NCBI GenBank assembly: GCA_964525165.1
Contig: CAZGGG010000035.1
Coordinates: 1-30,425, forward strand
DNA from: JAWLFI01 sp964525165
Lineage (GTDB): Bacteria > Bacteroidota > Bacteroidia > Chitinophagales > Saprospiraceae
Length of the DNA: 30,425 nucleotides
Direction of reading: 5' to 3'
The translations under genes were made by a program, and so were the position numbers. Below the pieces are notes generated by a model. It did no database searches. It saw only the letters and a list, made by a program, of their open reading frames with translations, and was not told the origin of the DNA. Shown one piece after another: positions 1-9,070 of the stretch (positions are counted from its first letter, which is position 1; each line of letters opens with the position of its first letter).

Positions 1-86
1 ATTGATTTGGTAAAAGAAAATTTACAGCCTATTAATCATAATTTACGATAAAAGGCATAAAATAGTTAAATTAACCTTTAAATGCT

Positions 87-734
87 TTATCGGAATTTCT
101 TGAAATAATAAAAAAGCGCTAAGGCCGGGAATGTCAACAAACTTAAAAGGTGCACACCTATAGATAAAGCTGCCGCAAAAATAGCGAAGATCAACCAGCG
201 GTCATGTTGTGGATCTTTAGGTAAGGAATACCACTTAACCGTAGACCAAATTGTTAACGCTGTGAAGAAAAAAGAAAGCGCATAAACCTCACCTTCTACA
301 GCTGAGAACCAAACAGAAGTACAGAAAGCTGTCGTTAATCCTGCAAGCACCCCACTAATATTGGCCGAAATCGCCTGAGATGAATCCGGTTCTCCTTTTC
401 GCCCCACCAAAGCCAATTTGGTCAACAAGCTTGTGCTCCAGGCAGCAAAGGCTGCCGCAAAAGCGGTACAAACCCCGGAAAAAAGATTTACCGCATGACC
501 AATAGCTGCCGGGTCGTCTGTAAACAGTTCAGCAATCCAGACAAACATTCTTGCCATAAGCAGAAACAAAGGAGCGCCCGGTGGGTGCACGACTTGGAGC
601 TTATAGGCAGCGGAAATGAACTCCCCACAATCCCAAAGGCTGCCGGTTCTTTCAACTGAGAAAAAATAAACAATGAACGCTACAGCAAATGTTACCCATC
701 CTGCGTAACGATATAATTTTTGAAAATGATTCAT
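87..734 (-). pseudogene. DUF2723 membrane protein, N-terminal part only
   Basis: The translation begins MNHFQKLYRYAG, then has a membrane segment, the SLWDCGEFISAAYKLQVVHPPG block and several more hydrophobic segments. This is the conserved N terminus of DUF2723 proteins, large Bacteroidota membrane proteins thought to resemble lipid-linked glycosyltransferases. Family members usually have about 900-1100 residues; this frame stops after 215, just after the FYYFKK segment. The remaining 86 bases of the window hold no long continuation in any frame. A shift after KKF would add a short hydrophobic stretch before another stop. I therefore call it a broken or truncated gene. The ATG at 734 is preferred to the upstream in-frame start at 776 because a TAnnTTTG promoter box lies between them and homologues start near MNHFQ. 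The missing part could also reflect a rearrangement or assembly join at the window edge. Confidence 0.75.
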
Positions 735-757
735 CAGATTTGGATTGTTGACGCAAA

Positions 758-765
758 CAAAAGTA
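758..765 (-). promoter_or_regulatory. Bacteroidota -7 box for the DUF2723 gene
   Basis: The minus strand reads TACTTTTG, a perfect match to TAnnTTTG, about 24 bases before the ATG at 734. No convincing -33 TTTG was seen at the usual spacing. Its position supports starting the gene at 734. Confidence 0.4.
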
Positions 766-916
766 CAATAATTCAATGTTTTGTAAGAACGGCATTCACA
801 TATCTAATATTGAGTAGCATTCTCACAGAGTATGGCAGAAAGTTTTAGTGGAACCTATCCATGATGATAGGGAAGCGTAGAACAATTCCTACCTTTATTA
901 CCATAATAAGAAACTC

Positions 917-1051
917 ATGAAATATCTGATTGCCATTGCGATTGCCTATTTGGCGTATAAGTATTTTCAACATAGAAATCGGATCACTCAAAATTCAGAG
1001 GCTCAAGAACGAGATCAGGATGGCTTTACAGATTATGAAGAAATTGACTGA
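917..1051 (+). CDS. small membrane protein, DUF4834-like
   Basis: This 44-residue ORF has an N-terminal membrane segment (MKYLIAIAIAYLAYKYF), a charged linker and the C-terminal end DGFTDYEEID. DUF4834 proteins of Bacteroidota have one membrane segment, a polar linker and typically end in a block like GEYVDYEEID, so this looks like a shortened member; that assignment is from memory of the family. It ends two bases before the pseudouridine synthase ATG, which argues for an operon. The sequence TACCTTTA at 890-897 is a 7/8 match to the Bacteroidota -7 box, about 19 bases before the ATG. Function of the family is unknown. Its small size leaves some doubt. Confidence 0.55.
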   Translation: MKYLIAIAIAYLAYKYFQHRNRITQNSEAQERDQDGFTDYEEID

Positions 1052-1053
1052 AG

Positions 1054-1764
1054 ATGGCAGAAGTCGATATCCATGATTTAATTTTAATGGAGGACCCCTA
1101 TTTTATCATATTAAATAAGCCCGGGGGCTGGTTAGCTCAATCAGACTTGGAAAAACAATCCTCACTTCATAGTCTTGCCGAAAAATGGTGCGGCCACCCT
1201 TTAAAAGTGATCCATCGAATCGATCGCCCCTCCTCAGGCATTTTGGTGTATGCAAAAGGTAAAAAGGCTGCCATGAACCTGAGTTTACAATGGAAAAATC
1301 GAACCATCCAAAAGACTTACCTCGCTGTCACGCCAAAATCCAAACGTTTCTTAAAAGGAGAGATGGACGATTTTCTTTGGCATCATAAAAAAAAGAACAA
1401 GTCGTATGTGGTGGAACACAAAGATGATGGGGCTAAGGAAGCGCTTCTAAAATATAAAAAGCTGGGAGAGATTGATCACTATCAACTTTTAGAAATCAAC
1501 CTCATCACAGGTCGTCACCACCAAATCCGATGCCAACTAGCCAGCAGAAACCTACCCATTAAAGGGGATAGAAAATATGGAGCTAAAAGAGGAAACGCAC
1601 ATCACAGCATTCATCTTCATTCGTGGAAATTAGCTTTTAAACACCCTGACACTGATCAAGAAGTTCATATTCAAGCTCCTCCTGACTTAGAGGATTCAGT
1701 TTGGAGTGCATTCAATCAACAATTTCCGAACCTCAAACTGATGCTTACGCGTTCTTACTATTAG
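1054..1764 (+). CDS. RluA-family RNA pseudouridine synthase
   Basis: A 236-residue pseudouridine synthase that would convert specific uridines in rRNA or tRNA to pseudouridine. The active-site block HRIDRPSSG is at residues 54-62, with Asp57 the catalytic aspartate of the RluA group. The later KTYLAV and ITGRHHQIRCQLA blocks are also typical of the family. No S4 domain precedes the catalytic domain, so it resembles the short RluA/TruC type rather than RluC/RluD; the exact target site cannot be told. It follows the DUF4834-like ORF by two bases. Its last 20 bases overlap, tail to tail, the end of the histidine kinase gene on the other strand. Confidence 0.88.
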   Translation: MAEVDIHDLILMEDPYFIILNKPGGWLAQSDLEKQSSLHSLAEKWCGHPLKVIHRIDRPSSGILVYAKGKKAAMNLSLQWKNRTIQKTYLAVTPKSKRFLKGEMDDFLWHHKKKNKSYVVEHKDDGAKEALLKYKKLGEIDHYQLLEINLITGRHHQIRCQLASRNLPIKGDRKYGAKRGNAHHSIHLHSWKLAFKHPDTDQEVHIQAPPDLEDSVWSAFNQQFPNLKLMLTRSYY

Positions 1765-4700
1765 TATTTTGAAGGTAATATCCCCATTTTTCAATCATCT
1801 CTTTCACTTGTTCTAAGCGAACCGGTTTAGATAAATAATCCTTCATACCGTAGGCCAGACATTTTTCTCTATCTGTTGACAGAGCATTGGCGGTCATAGC
1901 AATAATTACAGGTGCATTGGGCTCTTGAAATTCTTCCAAAATGATATCCGTAGCCTCATATCCATCCATTTCCGGCATTTGGATGTCCATAAAAATCAAG
2001 TCATATTTCTGTCTGCGAACGGCCTCTACAGCTTCAAGACCATTACCGGCCGTATCACAGCGATAACCCAATTTTTTCATAAACATCTTGGCCATTTTTT
2101 GATTAATCGGATTGTCTTCTGCTACCAGAATTTTAACGGGGTACTTCTCAGAGATGGCCTGGATTTTCTTTTCACTTGTATCCTTCCGGTTTTGATCCTG
2201 AAAATACTCTTGCAGTTTCATAGAGATTCTACGGAATAAAATGGGCTTATTCAGGATTAAATTGAAATACTTGTCAGGTAAAGTTCCTTCTAATTGAAGG
2301 TCTTTTCGCGACAATAAAAAAGTCGTTAGCTCTTTATCATGTTCCTTTGATCTCCTATCGGCAATCCAAGCCCCTAAATCATCAGAATAATCCCTAGCAT
2401 CTACAAACAGCATATCTAGCCTGGCACTTCCTTCACTATTTAAAAAATCTGATGCAGAACGATAGATAGGTACAGCAAAACCATGACTGTTGAAATAATG
2501 ATGAAGACATTGCTTAGCAACTTCAGAAGAAGAGATGACTGCAATTTGGTGACCTACCAAAAAAGATAAATTTCCGTAAGAGTCTTCAGTCGTTTCAATT
2601 CTTTCGAACCCAAGTTCGAATATAAAGGAGGAACCTATTCCCTCTTTGCTTTGTACCCTGATCGTTCCTCCTAATAGATCAACTAGTTTTTGAGTAATCG
2701 CCAAGCCTAAACCTGTACCGCCATATTTGCGAGTGGTTGAACTATCGACTTGAGAAAAGGGCTTAAACAATCTGTCAATTCTACTCTCAGGTATTCCAAT
2801 TCCGGTGTCTTTCACTTCAAAAGAGACGGACACTTCTTGATCCGTACCTTGTAATCGGTTGATATCCAGCAACACATACCCTTCATGAGTAAATTTAATC
2901 GCATTATTGATCAAGTTAATGAGAATTTGTCTCAATCGGGTTGGATCCCCTTTGATCATTCTGGGCAGTTTAGGATCCCAATCATAATACAAGTCTATTT
3001 TCTTATCCCCCAGATGAGTGCTCAGCAGATCAAAGGTCTCTTCCACTAGTGACTCCAAATCAAATGTCTGATACTCGACTTCCATTTGTCCGGAATCTAT
3101 TTTTGAGAAGTCAAGGATTTCATTTATGATGGTGATTAGATTATCCCCGGACAATCGAATCGTTTCGATATAATCCTTCTGTTCAGCATTCAAATCTGTC
3201 TGAAGCAACAAACTCGTCATTCCAATCACCCCATTCATAGGAGTTCTGATTTCATGACTCATCGTTGCCAGAAATTCAGATTTTGATCGCGCAGCAGAGA
3301 GTGCTTCTTCTTTGGCCTTCTCCAGCTCTTTTTGCCGCAAATAAGTAGCAGTTTGATCGGTTAGAAAAGCGACCAAACCTGTAACCTCTCCATCAGCAGC
3401 ATGAACGGGATTGATAACCACCATAGAACGTGCAAAGGGTCTTGTTCCTAATCGATCACTCCAGTCTAATGTCAATTCGAATTTCTCGCCCCTGAAGCCT
3501 CTCTCGTAAATGGGCGTCCAATAAGCCTTATTGCCCACCTTGGCATGTTCAAGTACGTTTTCACCTAACTCTAAGCGATACTTGTTCACTTTTTCATACA
3601 GGTTGAGATAATTCTGATTGGCATATATCAAATTCCCTTTTCGGTCAATCGACCATATCAAATCATCGGATTCTTCGATGATGGCAGTGATGTTTGCTCG
3701 AGAAAGTTTGAGATCTTTTGTTCTTTGATCGACCAGTCGCTGCAGCGCCTGTTGTTTTCTTTGCTCTCGTTGATTATAAAATCGCAAAACGGCAAAGGTT
3801 CCAAATCCAAACAACCCGAGTGCCATCAAAATAAAGTACTTGTTAAGCCAAAAAGGAGGTTGAATATGGATGGATAATTTCGACTCCTCGATTAGTCCGC
3901 TGATAAGGGAACGAGATCTTACATGTAAAACATAAGTTCCAAAAGGAATCTTAGTAAAGGATATCTTTTGATCGTCATCTAAAGGTGTCCACTGCGCATC
4001 AAAACCCTCTAGTTGATATTCAAGAACATAATTATGCTGGTTATGAAAAATGGGACTCGCAACATTGACCGTTAACCTTTTGTATTGATAGGGTAACTCA
4101 AGTGATTCCTGAATATTTAATTCTTGACCATCCAATTCAACTTCATCAAAAATGATCTTGGGGGGAGGAATTGCATTGATAGCGGCAGGGTCAAAGATGG
4201 CTACACCTTGCACTGTTGGTAAATAGAATCGACCGTCTTTAACGAATCCTGTTTGCTGAAAGCCCCCATTAAACTCATCACTCTTTAGACCATTATTTTC
4301 AAGGAATGAGATGACATCAAAATCATCACGCTTTCCTGTTACATACTCTAATAAATCTTCATAACGCGCAGCATACAAACCATTATTGCTGGTGGTCCAT
4401 AGTCTTCCTTCATAGAGCTGAATCCATGAAACCGTTTTGCTGACTGAGCCCTTATTGATATCTATATGTACAAATGAATCTCTTGGCTCATCAAAACAAA
4501 ACATACCCTTTCCATAGGAGCCAAACCAGAGGTGGCCATCCGGTGTCTCATATGCATAGCGAAAAATATTAATGGGTAAGTGTCCTGTTGATTTTGAAAA
4601 TAGCCGGAGGTCCCCATTTTCAATTAAAAAAATTCCATCTGATGAACAGATCCATATCCTTCCTCGACTGTCCTCAAACAAATACTGAACATATAAGACG

Positions 4701-6261
4701 GGTAGCCCATATTCCTGAGACACAGATGAAAATTGACCTGTTTCCGCTTGATACTTTATAATATCCCTGTCTGATGCAATCCAAACATCACCTTGTATCT
4801 GCTCAATAATCAGGTTATCCTGTTTTATAAGTCCCTCGCTTTGGTAAAAGAGAATATTTTGATTCGTATCTNNNNNNNNNNGCTCCGTCTCGACGGCACG
4901 CTGCCGGACTGCTCTGTCCAGGATAACAACAGGCGGTGCAAATGTGGGCGCAAATAAAAGAGAATATTTTGATTCGTATCTATTTTGTGCAGTCCATATC
5001 CATAGGACCCTATCCAAACTTGATTCCTGTCATCAACGTGAATCGTTCGGGTACAATCTGTAGATAAATGATCTCTCACACCACGGTTGATTCCTTCTTT
5101 TTTACTAGGGTAATGAATAAGTGTTTCTTGTTCTTCATTCACTACGATAACGCCTTGACAACTGGAGGATATCCAAATGTTGGAATCTGCATCCATGGTG
5201 ATGGCATTGACACTGCGATCCATAAATCTCCTGGGAAGGGGCATGGCGGTAAATTCATTAGGTGGAAGATAGTTGAGGCCCATATCTTCTGTTCCAAACC
5301 ACATACCTCCATTTCGATCCTCAAAAAAGATTTTCACCTGATTACTGGATAAGCCTTGAAAGGTGCTCAGAATCTCTCTTTCACCGGTAGAAGGATCATA
5401 TACAATCGCTCCTCTATGATCTCCTGTAATCCAAAATGTACCCTTTGAATCCACATAACAATAAACAGATGGATTAAATGGATAAAGCTGTTCAGGGCTC
5501 AAGGTATCTGTACAGTTGCCATCTCTAAAAAAATAGAATGTATTATTGGTATGGGTCACCACTCCTCCGGATTGAGATGCAACTACCCTAAAAGTACCCC
5601 CTTGCATTTTAGATTTGGGCATCAAGTTCATGAGACCATCCTCCCCGCTTACCAGAAAAAACCCCAAAGCTCCGGAAAGATAAATTTGATCAGCATCGCG
5701 ATCAATGGCCAATGAATTGAACGTGCCAAAAAAATCTCCCTCAAAATCTATTTCAATTTCAAACTCTTCTTTTGCCTGATCAAACCTATATAACCCTCCT
5801 GGCAGTAGGACAATGGGCGTATTGTCGTCTTTAATCGCTACTCCTGATGACCTTTTCATTTCTCCCGGAAGAGGATAAGATTGAAAAGTTCCTTCAGGCT
5901 CTCTTTTCGTCAGATAACCTGCCGTGCAAGTGAGCCAAATCGTTCCATCAGGGGCCATCTCTATATGCTCAAAACGATTAGCTAGAATGCCTTCTGTGTT
6001 TTCGAGATTAAAAATCTTTAAATTCTTTCCATCAAAACGAGTAAGACCATCATTTGTAGCGATCCATAAAAATCCTGAATCATCTTGTACAATCCCGTTA
6101 ATACTGTTTTGGGGTAAGCCGTCTGAAGTGGTCCAATTCTTAAGCTGAAATTCAAAGGTGTTTTGAACAGATAGCTTTCCGGGCAACTGACCCGTCATTT
6201 CCAAGCTTAACAGCATGAACGTGATCGACAACAGAGCAATATAGAGGCGAGGCTTGCCCAA
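1745..6261 (-). CDS. hybrid two-component propeller histidine kinase, frame interrupted by scaffold gap
   Basis: One gene split into two frames by an assembly gap. If the 110 bases between the two copies of a 27-bp repeat are removed, the frame is restored exactly and gives 1468 residues. Order: signal peptide (about 1-25), periplasmic two-component propeller repeats (about 40-650, e.g. DDSGFLWIATNDGLTRFDG), Y_Y_Y domain (about 690-750), membrane segment (about 765-790), PAS domain (about 823-945), HisKA with SHEIRTP (His966), HATPase with NLINNAIKFT, DTGIGIP and GGTGLGL (about 1065-1185), a degenerate receiver, and an intact receiver (about 1340-1455, Asp1389, Lys in LSKPV). No AraC-type DNA-binding domain follows, unlike many Bacteroides hybrid regulators, so output probably passes to another protein. 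The start is TTG at 6261: no upstream ATG exists after an in-frame stop, and it supplies the Lys/Arg part of the signal peptide. An ATG at codon 16 is the alternative. Confidence 0.88.
4845..4981. other. scaffold gap with duplicated flank and foreign-looking insert
   Basis: A 27-bp sequence is present twice, at 4845-4871 and 4955-4981. Between the copies are ten N (4872-4881) and 73 bases (4882-4954) that are clearly richer in G and C than the gene around them. Both flanking copies encode the same residues DTNQNILFY, and skipping from one copy to the other rejoins a continuous propeller protein. The simplest reading is two contigs that really overlapped but were joined with Ns, one of them carrying a chimeric or contaminating end. 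This is an artefact, not a biological insertion. Confidence 0.9.
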
Positions 6262-6338
6262 AAGGAGTTTTTTTTGAAATTAAGAATAATTATACCTTCT
6301 ATACCATCCTTTACAAAAAAGATGCCTTTATTAATCGA

Positions 6339-6346
6339 TATCTTTG
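6339..6346 (+). promoter_or_regulatory. Bacteroidota -7 box for thiL
   Basis: TATCTTTG matches TAnnTTTG perfectly and lies 17 bases before the ATG at 6364. It falls downstream of the alternative in-frame start at 6274, which it therefore argues against. No clear -33 element was seen. Confidence 0.45.
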
Positions 6347-6363
6347 CAAACAAAACTGAAAAT

Positions 6364-7416
6364 ATGTCGAATGAGTCTTCTGCTCAAAAGTTTACAGATG
6401 TTAATGAATTGGGGGAGTTCGGCCTTATCGAACATTTGACAAAAGACCTCAAAACCTATCAGCCTTCATCCGTTCTGACCATCGGAGATGATGCTGCCGT
6501 TATCGATGAAGGAGGGCACTACACCTTGGTGAGCACAGACTCATTAGTGGAAGGGATTCATTTTGATCTGATGTATACACCCTTAAAACACCTGGGATAT
6601 AAAAGTGTCATCGTCAATTTATCAGACATTTATGCCATGAATGGTCGTCCCAGACAAATCGTGCTCTCTTTGGCCTTTTCTAGCAAATACACGGTAGAAG
6701 CCCTGGAGGAATTCTATAGTGGAGTGCGGCTGGCATGCGATCAATACAAGGTCGATCTAGTAGGAGGAGATATGACCTCAGCGCCCAGGGGCATGATGAT
6801 CAATATTACAGCCATTGGCTGGTCTGACAAAACCAAAACAGTCTTCCGATCCGGAGCCCAAGTGGGAGACTTCATTTGTGTAACAGGAGATCTGGGAGGT
6901 GCCTACCTGGGCCTTCAGATTCTTGAACGAGAAAAAGAAGTGTTTCTAACGGATCCTAATGCCCAGCCTGAACTCGATGACTTTCATGTTTTGGTGGGCA
7001 AACAATTAAAACCTGAAGCAAGAGCAGATGCCATAGACATGTTTGAGCAAGCGAAGTTTGTGCCGACTTCTATGATCGATATTTCAGACGGCTTAGCCTC
7101 CGAGCTTTTCCATATTTGCCAACAATCAAAAACAGGTGCTTTAATTGAAGAATCCAAAGTGCCCATTCACAGCCAAACAGAGAAATTGGCATTTGATTTT
7201 CGACTTGATCCGATTACTTGCGCTCTTTCAGGAGGAGAAGACTATGAATTATTGTTTACAGCACGACAGGAAGATTTCGAAAAAGTAAAATACTTTACGG
7301 ACACCGCTATCATCGGTAAAGTGACAACCTCGGATAAAGGAATCAAATTGCTCAGTTCCGGCGGCAAAATGCACACGATTAAAGCACAGGGCTGGAATCA
7401 TTTTCAACATCCATAG
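6364..7416 (+). CDS. thiL: thiamine-monophosphate kinase
   Basis: ThiL phosphorylates thiamine monophosphate to thiamine diphosphate with ATP, the last step of de novo cofactor synthesis, in the cytoplasm. Visible family motifs are GDDAAV (residues 41-46), TDSLVEGIHFD (58-68), NLSDIYAMNGRP (85-96), VGGDMTSAP and GDLGGAYLGLQIL, and near the end ALSGGEDYELLF. The length of 350 residues fits the family. I start at 6364 (MSNESSAQKF) rather than the longer frame at 6274, because the extension is not typical and a promoter box lies between. The gene is divergent from the histidine kinase and its end overlaps trmB tail to tail by 38 bases. No other thiamine gene is nearby. Confidence 0.94.
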   Translation: MSNESSAQKFTDVNELGEFGLIEHLTKDLKTYQPSSVLTIGDDAAVIDEGGHYTLVSTDSLVEGIHFDLMYTPLKHLGYKSVIVNLSDIYAMNGRPRQIVLSLAFSSKYTVEALEEFYSGVRLACDQYKVDLVGGDMTSAPRGMMINITAIGWSDKTKTVFRSGAQVGDFICVTGDLGGAYLGLQILEREKEVFLTDPNAQPELDDFHVLVGKQLKPEARADAIDMFEQAKFVPTSMIDISDGLASELFHICQQSKTGALIEESKVPIHSQTEKLAFDFRLDPITCALSGGEDYELLFTARQEDFEKVKYFTDTAIIGKVTTSDKGIKLLSSGGKMHTIKAQGWNHFQHP

Positions 7417-8104
7417 CCGCTAATCGCAAACGGGTGTAAGTGATATCTAAGCCATTCTCCAGATGCATGCGCTCATAATAGGTTTTAATGGCTAGTTCTT
7501 CCATGGGTAGAACACCGGCATAAATATCCCTGTTTGAAATTTCTACTTCTACCCAACTCAAAGCTGCCGCTGTTTCTTGAGTAAAATCAAACAACTCTTG
7601 GGAATCTGTTTTTAAATGCACGATCCCACCATCTTTCAATAGCCGACGATATTTCTCTAAAAAAAATGAAGAAGTGAGTCGCCGCCTGGCTTTGGATTTT
7701 CGGAGAAAGGGATCCGGGAAGGTAATCCAGATTTCATCCAACTCTCCGGGTTCAAAAAAATGTTCTATCACCTCTATCCGGGTTCTTAAAAAAGCCGCAT
7801 TCTTAAGCCCTTCCTCTTGAGCGATCTTCGCACCTTTATAGATTCGGGCACCCTTGACGTCTACACCGATAAAGTTCTTTTCTGCTTGTAGCCTGGCCAG
7901 AGCTACCGTGTACTCACCTCTTCCGCAAGCCAATTCTACGACTAAAGGTGCATCCCTCTGAAAGTGTTTTGTATTCCAACACCCTTTCAGCTCCACCTCC
8001 TGATGACCGACACCGATCAACTGGGGGTTTTTATACTCAAAATTTTGATACACATTTTCAAAGCTGAGCATCTCTGCAAACTTTGTCAACTTGTTCTTAC
8101 TCAC
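7379..8104 (-). CDS. trmB: tRNA (guanine-N7)-methyltransferase
   Basis: TrmB methylates N7 of G46 in the variable loop of tRNAs using S-adenosylmethionine. The sequence shows the SAM-binding block VVELACGRGEYTVALA, the later NFIGVDVKGARIYKGAK and the family hallmark ITFPDPFLRKSKARRR. A longer frame begins with GTG at 8125, but that GTG lies inside a TAnnTTTG promoter box. The internal GTG at 8104 gives SKNKLTKFAEM, close to the usual Bacteroidota TrmB N terminus (KNKLxKFAE), so I use it; the protein is then 241 residues. The 3' end overlaps thiL on the opposite strand. Confidence 0.9.
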   Translation of the reverse strand: MSKNKLTKFAEMLSFENVYQNFEYKNPQLIGVGHQEVELKGCWNTKHFQRDAPLVVELACGRGEYTVALARLQAEKNFIGVDVKGARIYKGAKIAQEEGLKNAAFLRTRIEVIEHFFEPGELDEIWITFPDPFLRKSKARRRLTSSFFLEKYRRLLKDGGIVHLKTDSQELFDFTQETAAALSWVEVEISNRDIYAGVLPMEELAIKTYYERMHLENGLDITYTRLRLAAMDVENDSSPVL

Positions 8105-8124
8105 AACGCTTATTTTTGTTGTCA

Positions 8125-8132
8125 CAAATGTA
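8125..8132 (-). promoter_or_regulatory. Bacteroidota -7 box for trmB
   Basis: The minus strand reads TACATTTG, a perfect TAnnTTTG. Transcription would begin about 5 bases downstream, between the two candidate GTG starts, which decides for the start at 8104. Confidence 0.45.
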
Positions 8133-8208
8133 AACCATTCTCAATTTCTTAGCTTTGAGCGAAGAAAACAATACACTTGAGAATTCATTTCGTTATAGAA
8201 TCGTAGAT

Positions 8209-8216
8209 TAAGTTTG
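8209..8216 (+). promoter_or_regulatory. possible -7 box immediately before the barrel protein gene
   Basis: TAAGTTTG matches TAnnTTTG perfectly but ends only 5 bases before the ATG at 8222. If used, the message would be leaderless or nearly so. The match could be chance, and no clear -33 element was found. Confidence 0.28.
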
Positions 8217-8221
8217 CTGTT

Positions 8222-9070
8222 ATGAAGTATGCCATTTTTTCCGCCTTATTCCTCTTATCCGTAGCGCCTTTGACTGCTCAATTACATGTGGGCTTTAATG
8301 GAGGATTGACTTTTTCAAATATTCAGGGTGAGTTGGAAGACGGAGAAACGTATTCTACCCTGAGTGGTTTTCAAATCAGTGTACGGGCTACCTATGACGT
8401 ATCGGATTGGCTGGCATTTGGAGGTGCTATCGGATATGTTCAAAAGGGGACTCGACAACAATATACAGGTCCCTCCTTTTTCAGACTGCCGAGACCGGGT
8501 GGCTCCACGATTACATTCCAGGGAGAACGCCAAACTGATGTTCGTGTCAACATGGATAATATTGAGATTCCTCTTTTTATCCAGTTCCAACCGCTGAAAA
8601 AAGTTCAACTATATGCCGGCCCCTATGTCAGCTTTTTGGTTGGAGCCCGAGGTGCGGGAAGGGTTCGCTTCAGAGAGCAGTCCTTTAATCAGGAAGGTTG
8701 GCAATTTGAAACAGCCATTCAATCCAGCTACTTCAGAGACGAGGCAGGCTTCGATCCTGATGAGGACGCTGAGCTGATCAATATCCTGGGAGAAAGTGCA
8801 CTCCTGCCTGATGCCCTGGGGGCCTATTTTGAAAGGGATAATATCGATAAAAGCCTCTACAAGGCCATTGACTATGGATTACAAGGGGGGATTAATTTAT
8901 TTGTGACCTCCGGCTTTTACATCAATGGCCATGTATCCTACGGGCTGAATGACATCACCCGCAATGACATTGACATATCCTTCAAAGACTACAACAATGG
9001 CAATTTCACCCTTCGAGAAGACTTTGATCGATTCTTTGTCTATTCCATTTCCATAGGCTTCGCATTTTGA
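8222..9070 (+). CDS. outer-membrane beta-barrel protein (PorT-like fold)
   Basis: A 282-residue secreted protein with a clear signal peptide (cleavage likely after APLTAQ, about residue 20) and alternating hydrophobic/polar strands typical of the small outer-membrane barrel families common in Bacteroidota. GFNGGLTFSNIQG after the signal peptide and LAFGGAIGYVQKG, VQLYAGPYVSFLVGARG, GLQGGINLF and YSISIGFAF at the C terminus fit antiparallel strands ending in an aromatic residue. A long middle segment (about 155-215) is acidic and probably an outer loop. The substrate or partner is unknown. Its TGA overlaps the ATG of the next gene by one base, so the two are probably translated together. Confidence 0.75.
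   Translation: MKYAIFSALFLLSVAPLTAQLHVGFNGGLTFSNIQGELEDGETYSTLSGFQISVRATYDVSDWLAFGGAIGYVQKGTRQQYTGPSFFRLPRPGGSTITFQGERQTDVRVNMDNIEIPLFIQFQPLKKVQLYAGPYVSFLVGARGAGRVRFREQSFNQEGWQFETAIQSSYFRDEAGFDPDEDAELINILGESALLPDALGAYFERDNIDKSLYKAIDYGLQGGINLFVTSGFYINGHVSYGLNDITRNDIDISFKDYNNGNFTLREDFDRFFVYSISIGFAF

Noticed and set aside
1..51. Plus-strand frame open from the window edge to a TAA at 49-51 (IDLVKENLQPINHNLR)
   Set aside because: Only 16 codons in AT-rich DNA; could be the end of a convergent gene but nothing else supports it.
735..776. Upstream start for the DUF2723 protein (MNYCTFVCVNN...)
   Set aside because: It is upstream of or within the predicted promoter box, and the extension is not membrane-like as in homologues.
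4882..4954. 73-base insert considered as a small mobile element or attachment site
   Set aside because: It abuts Ns and a duplicated contig end, which is the mark of an assembly join.
6274..6363. N-terminal extension of thiL
   Set aside because: It precedes a perfect -7 box and is not part of the family; the ATG at 6364 is better.
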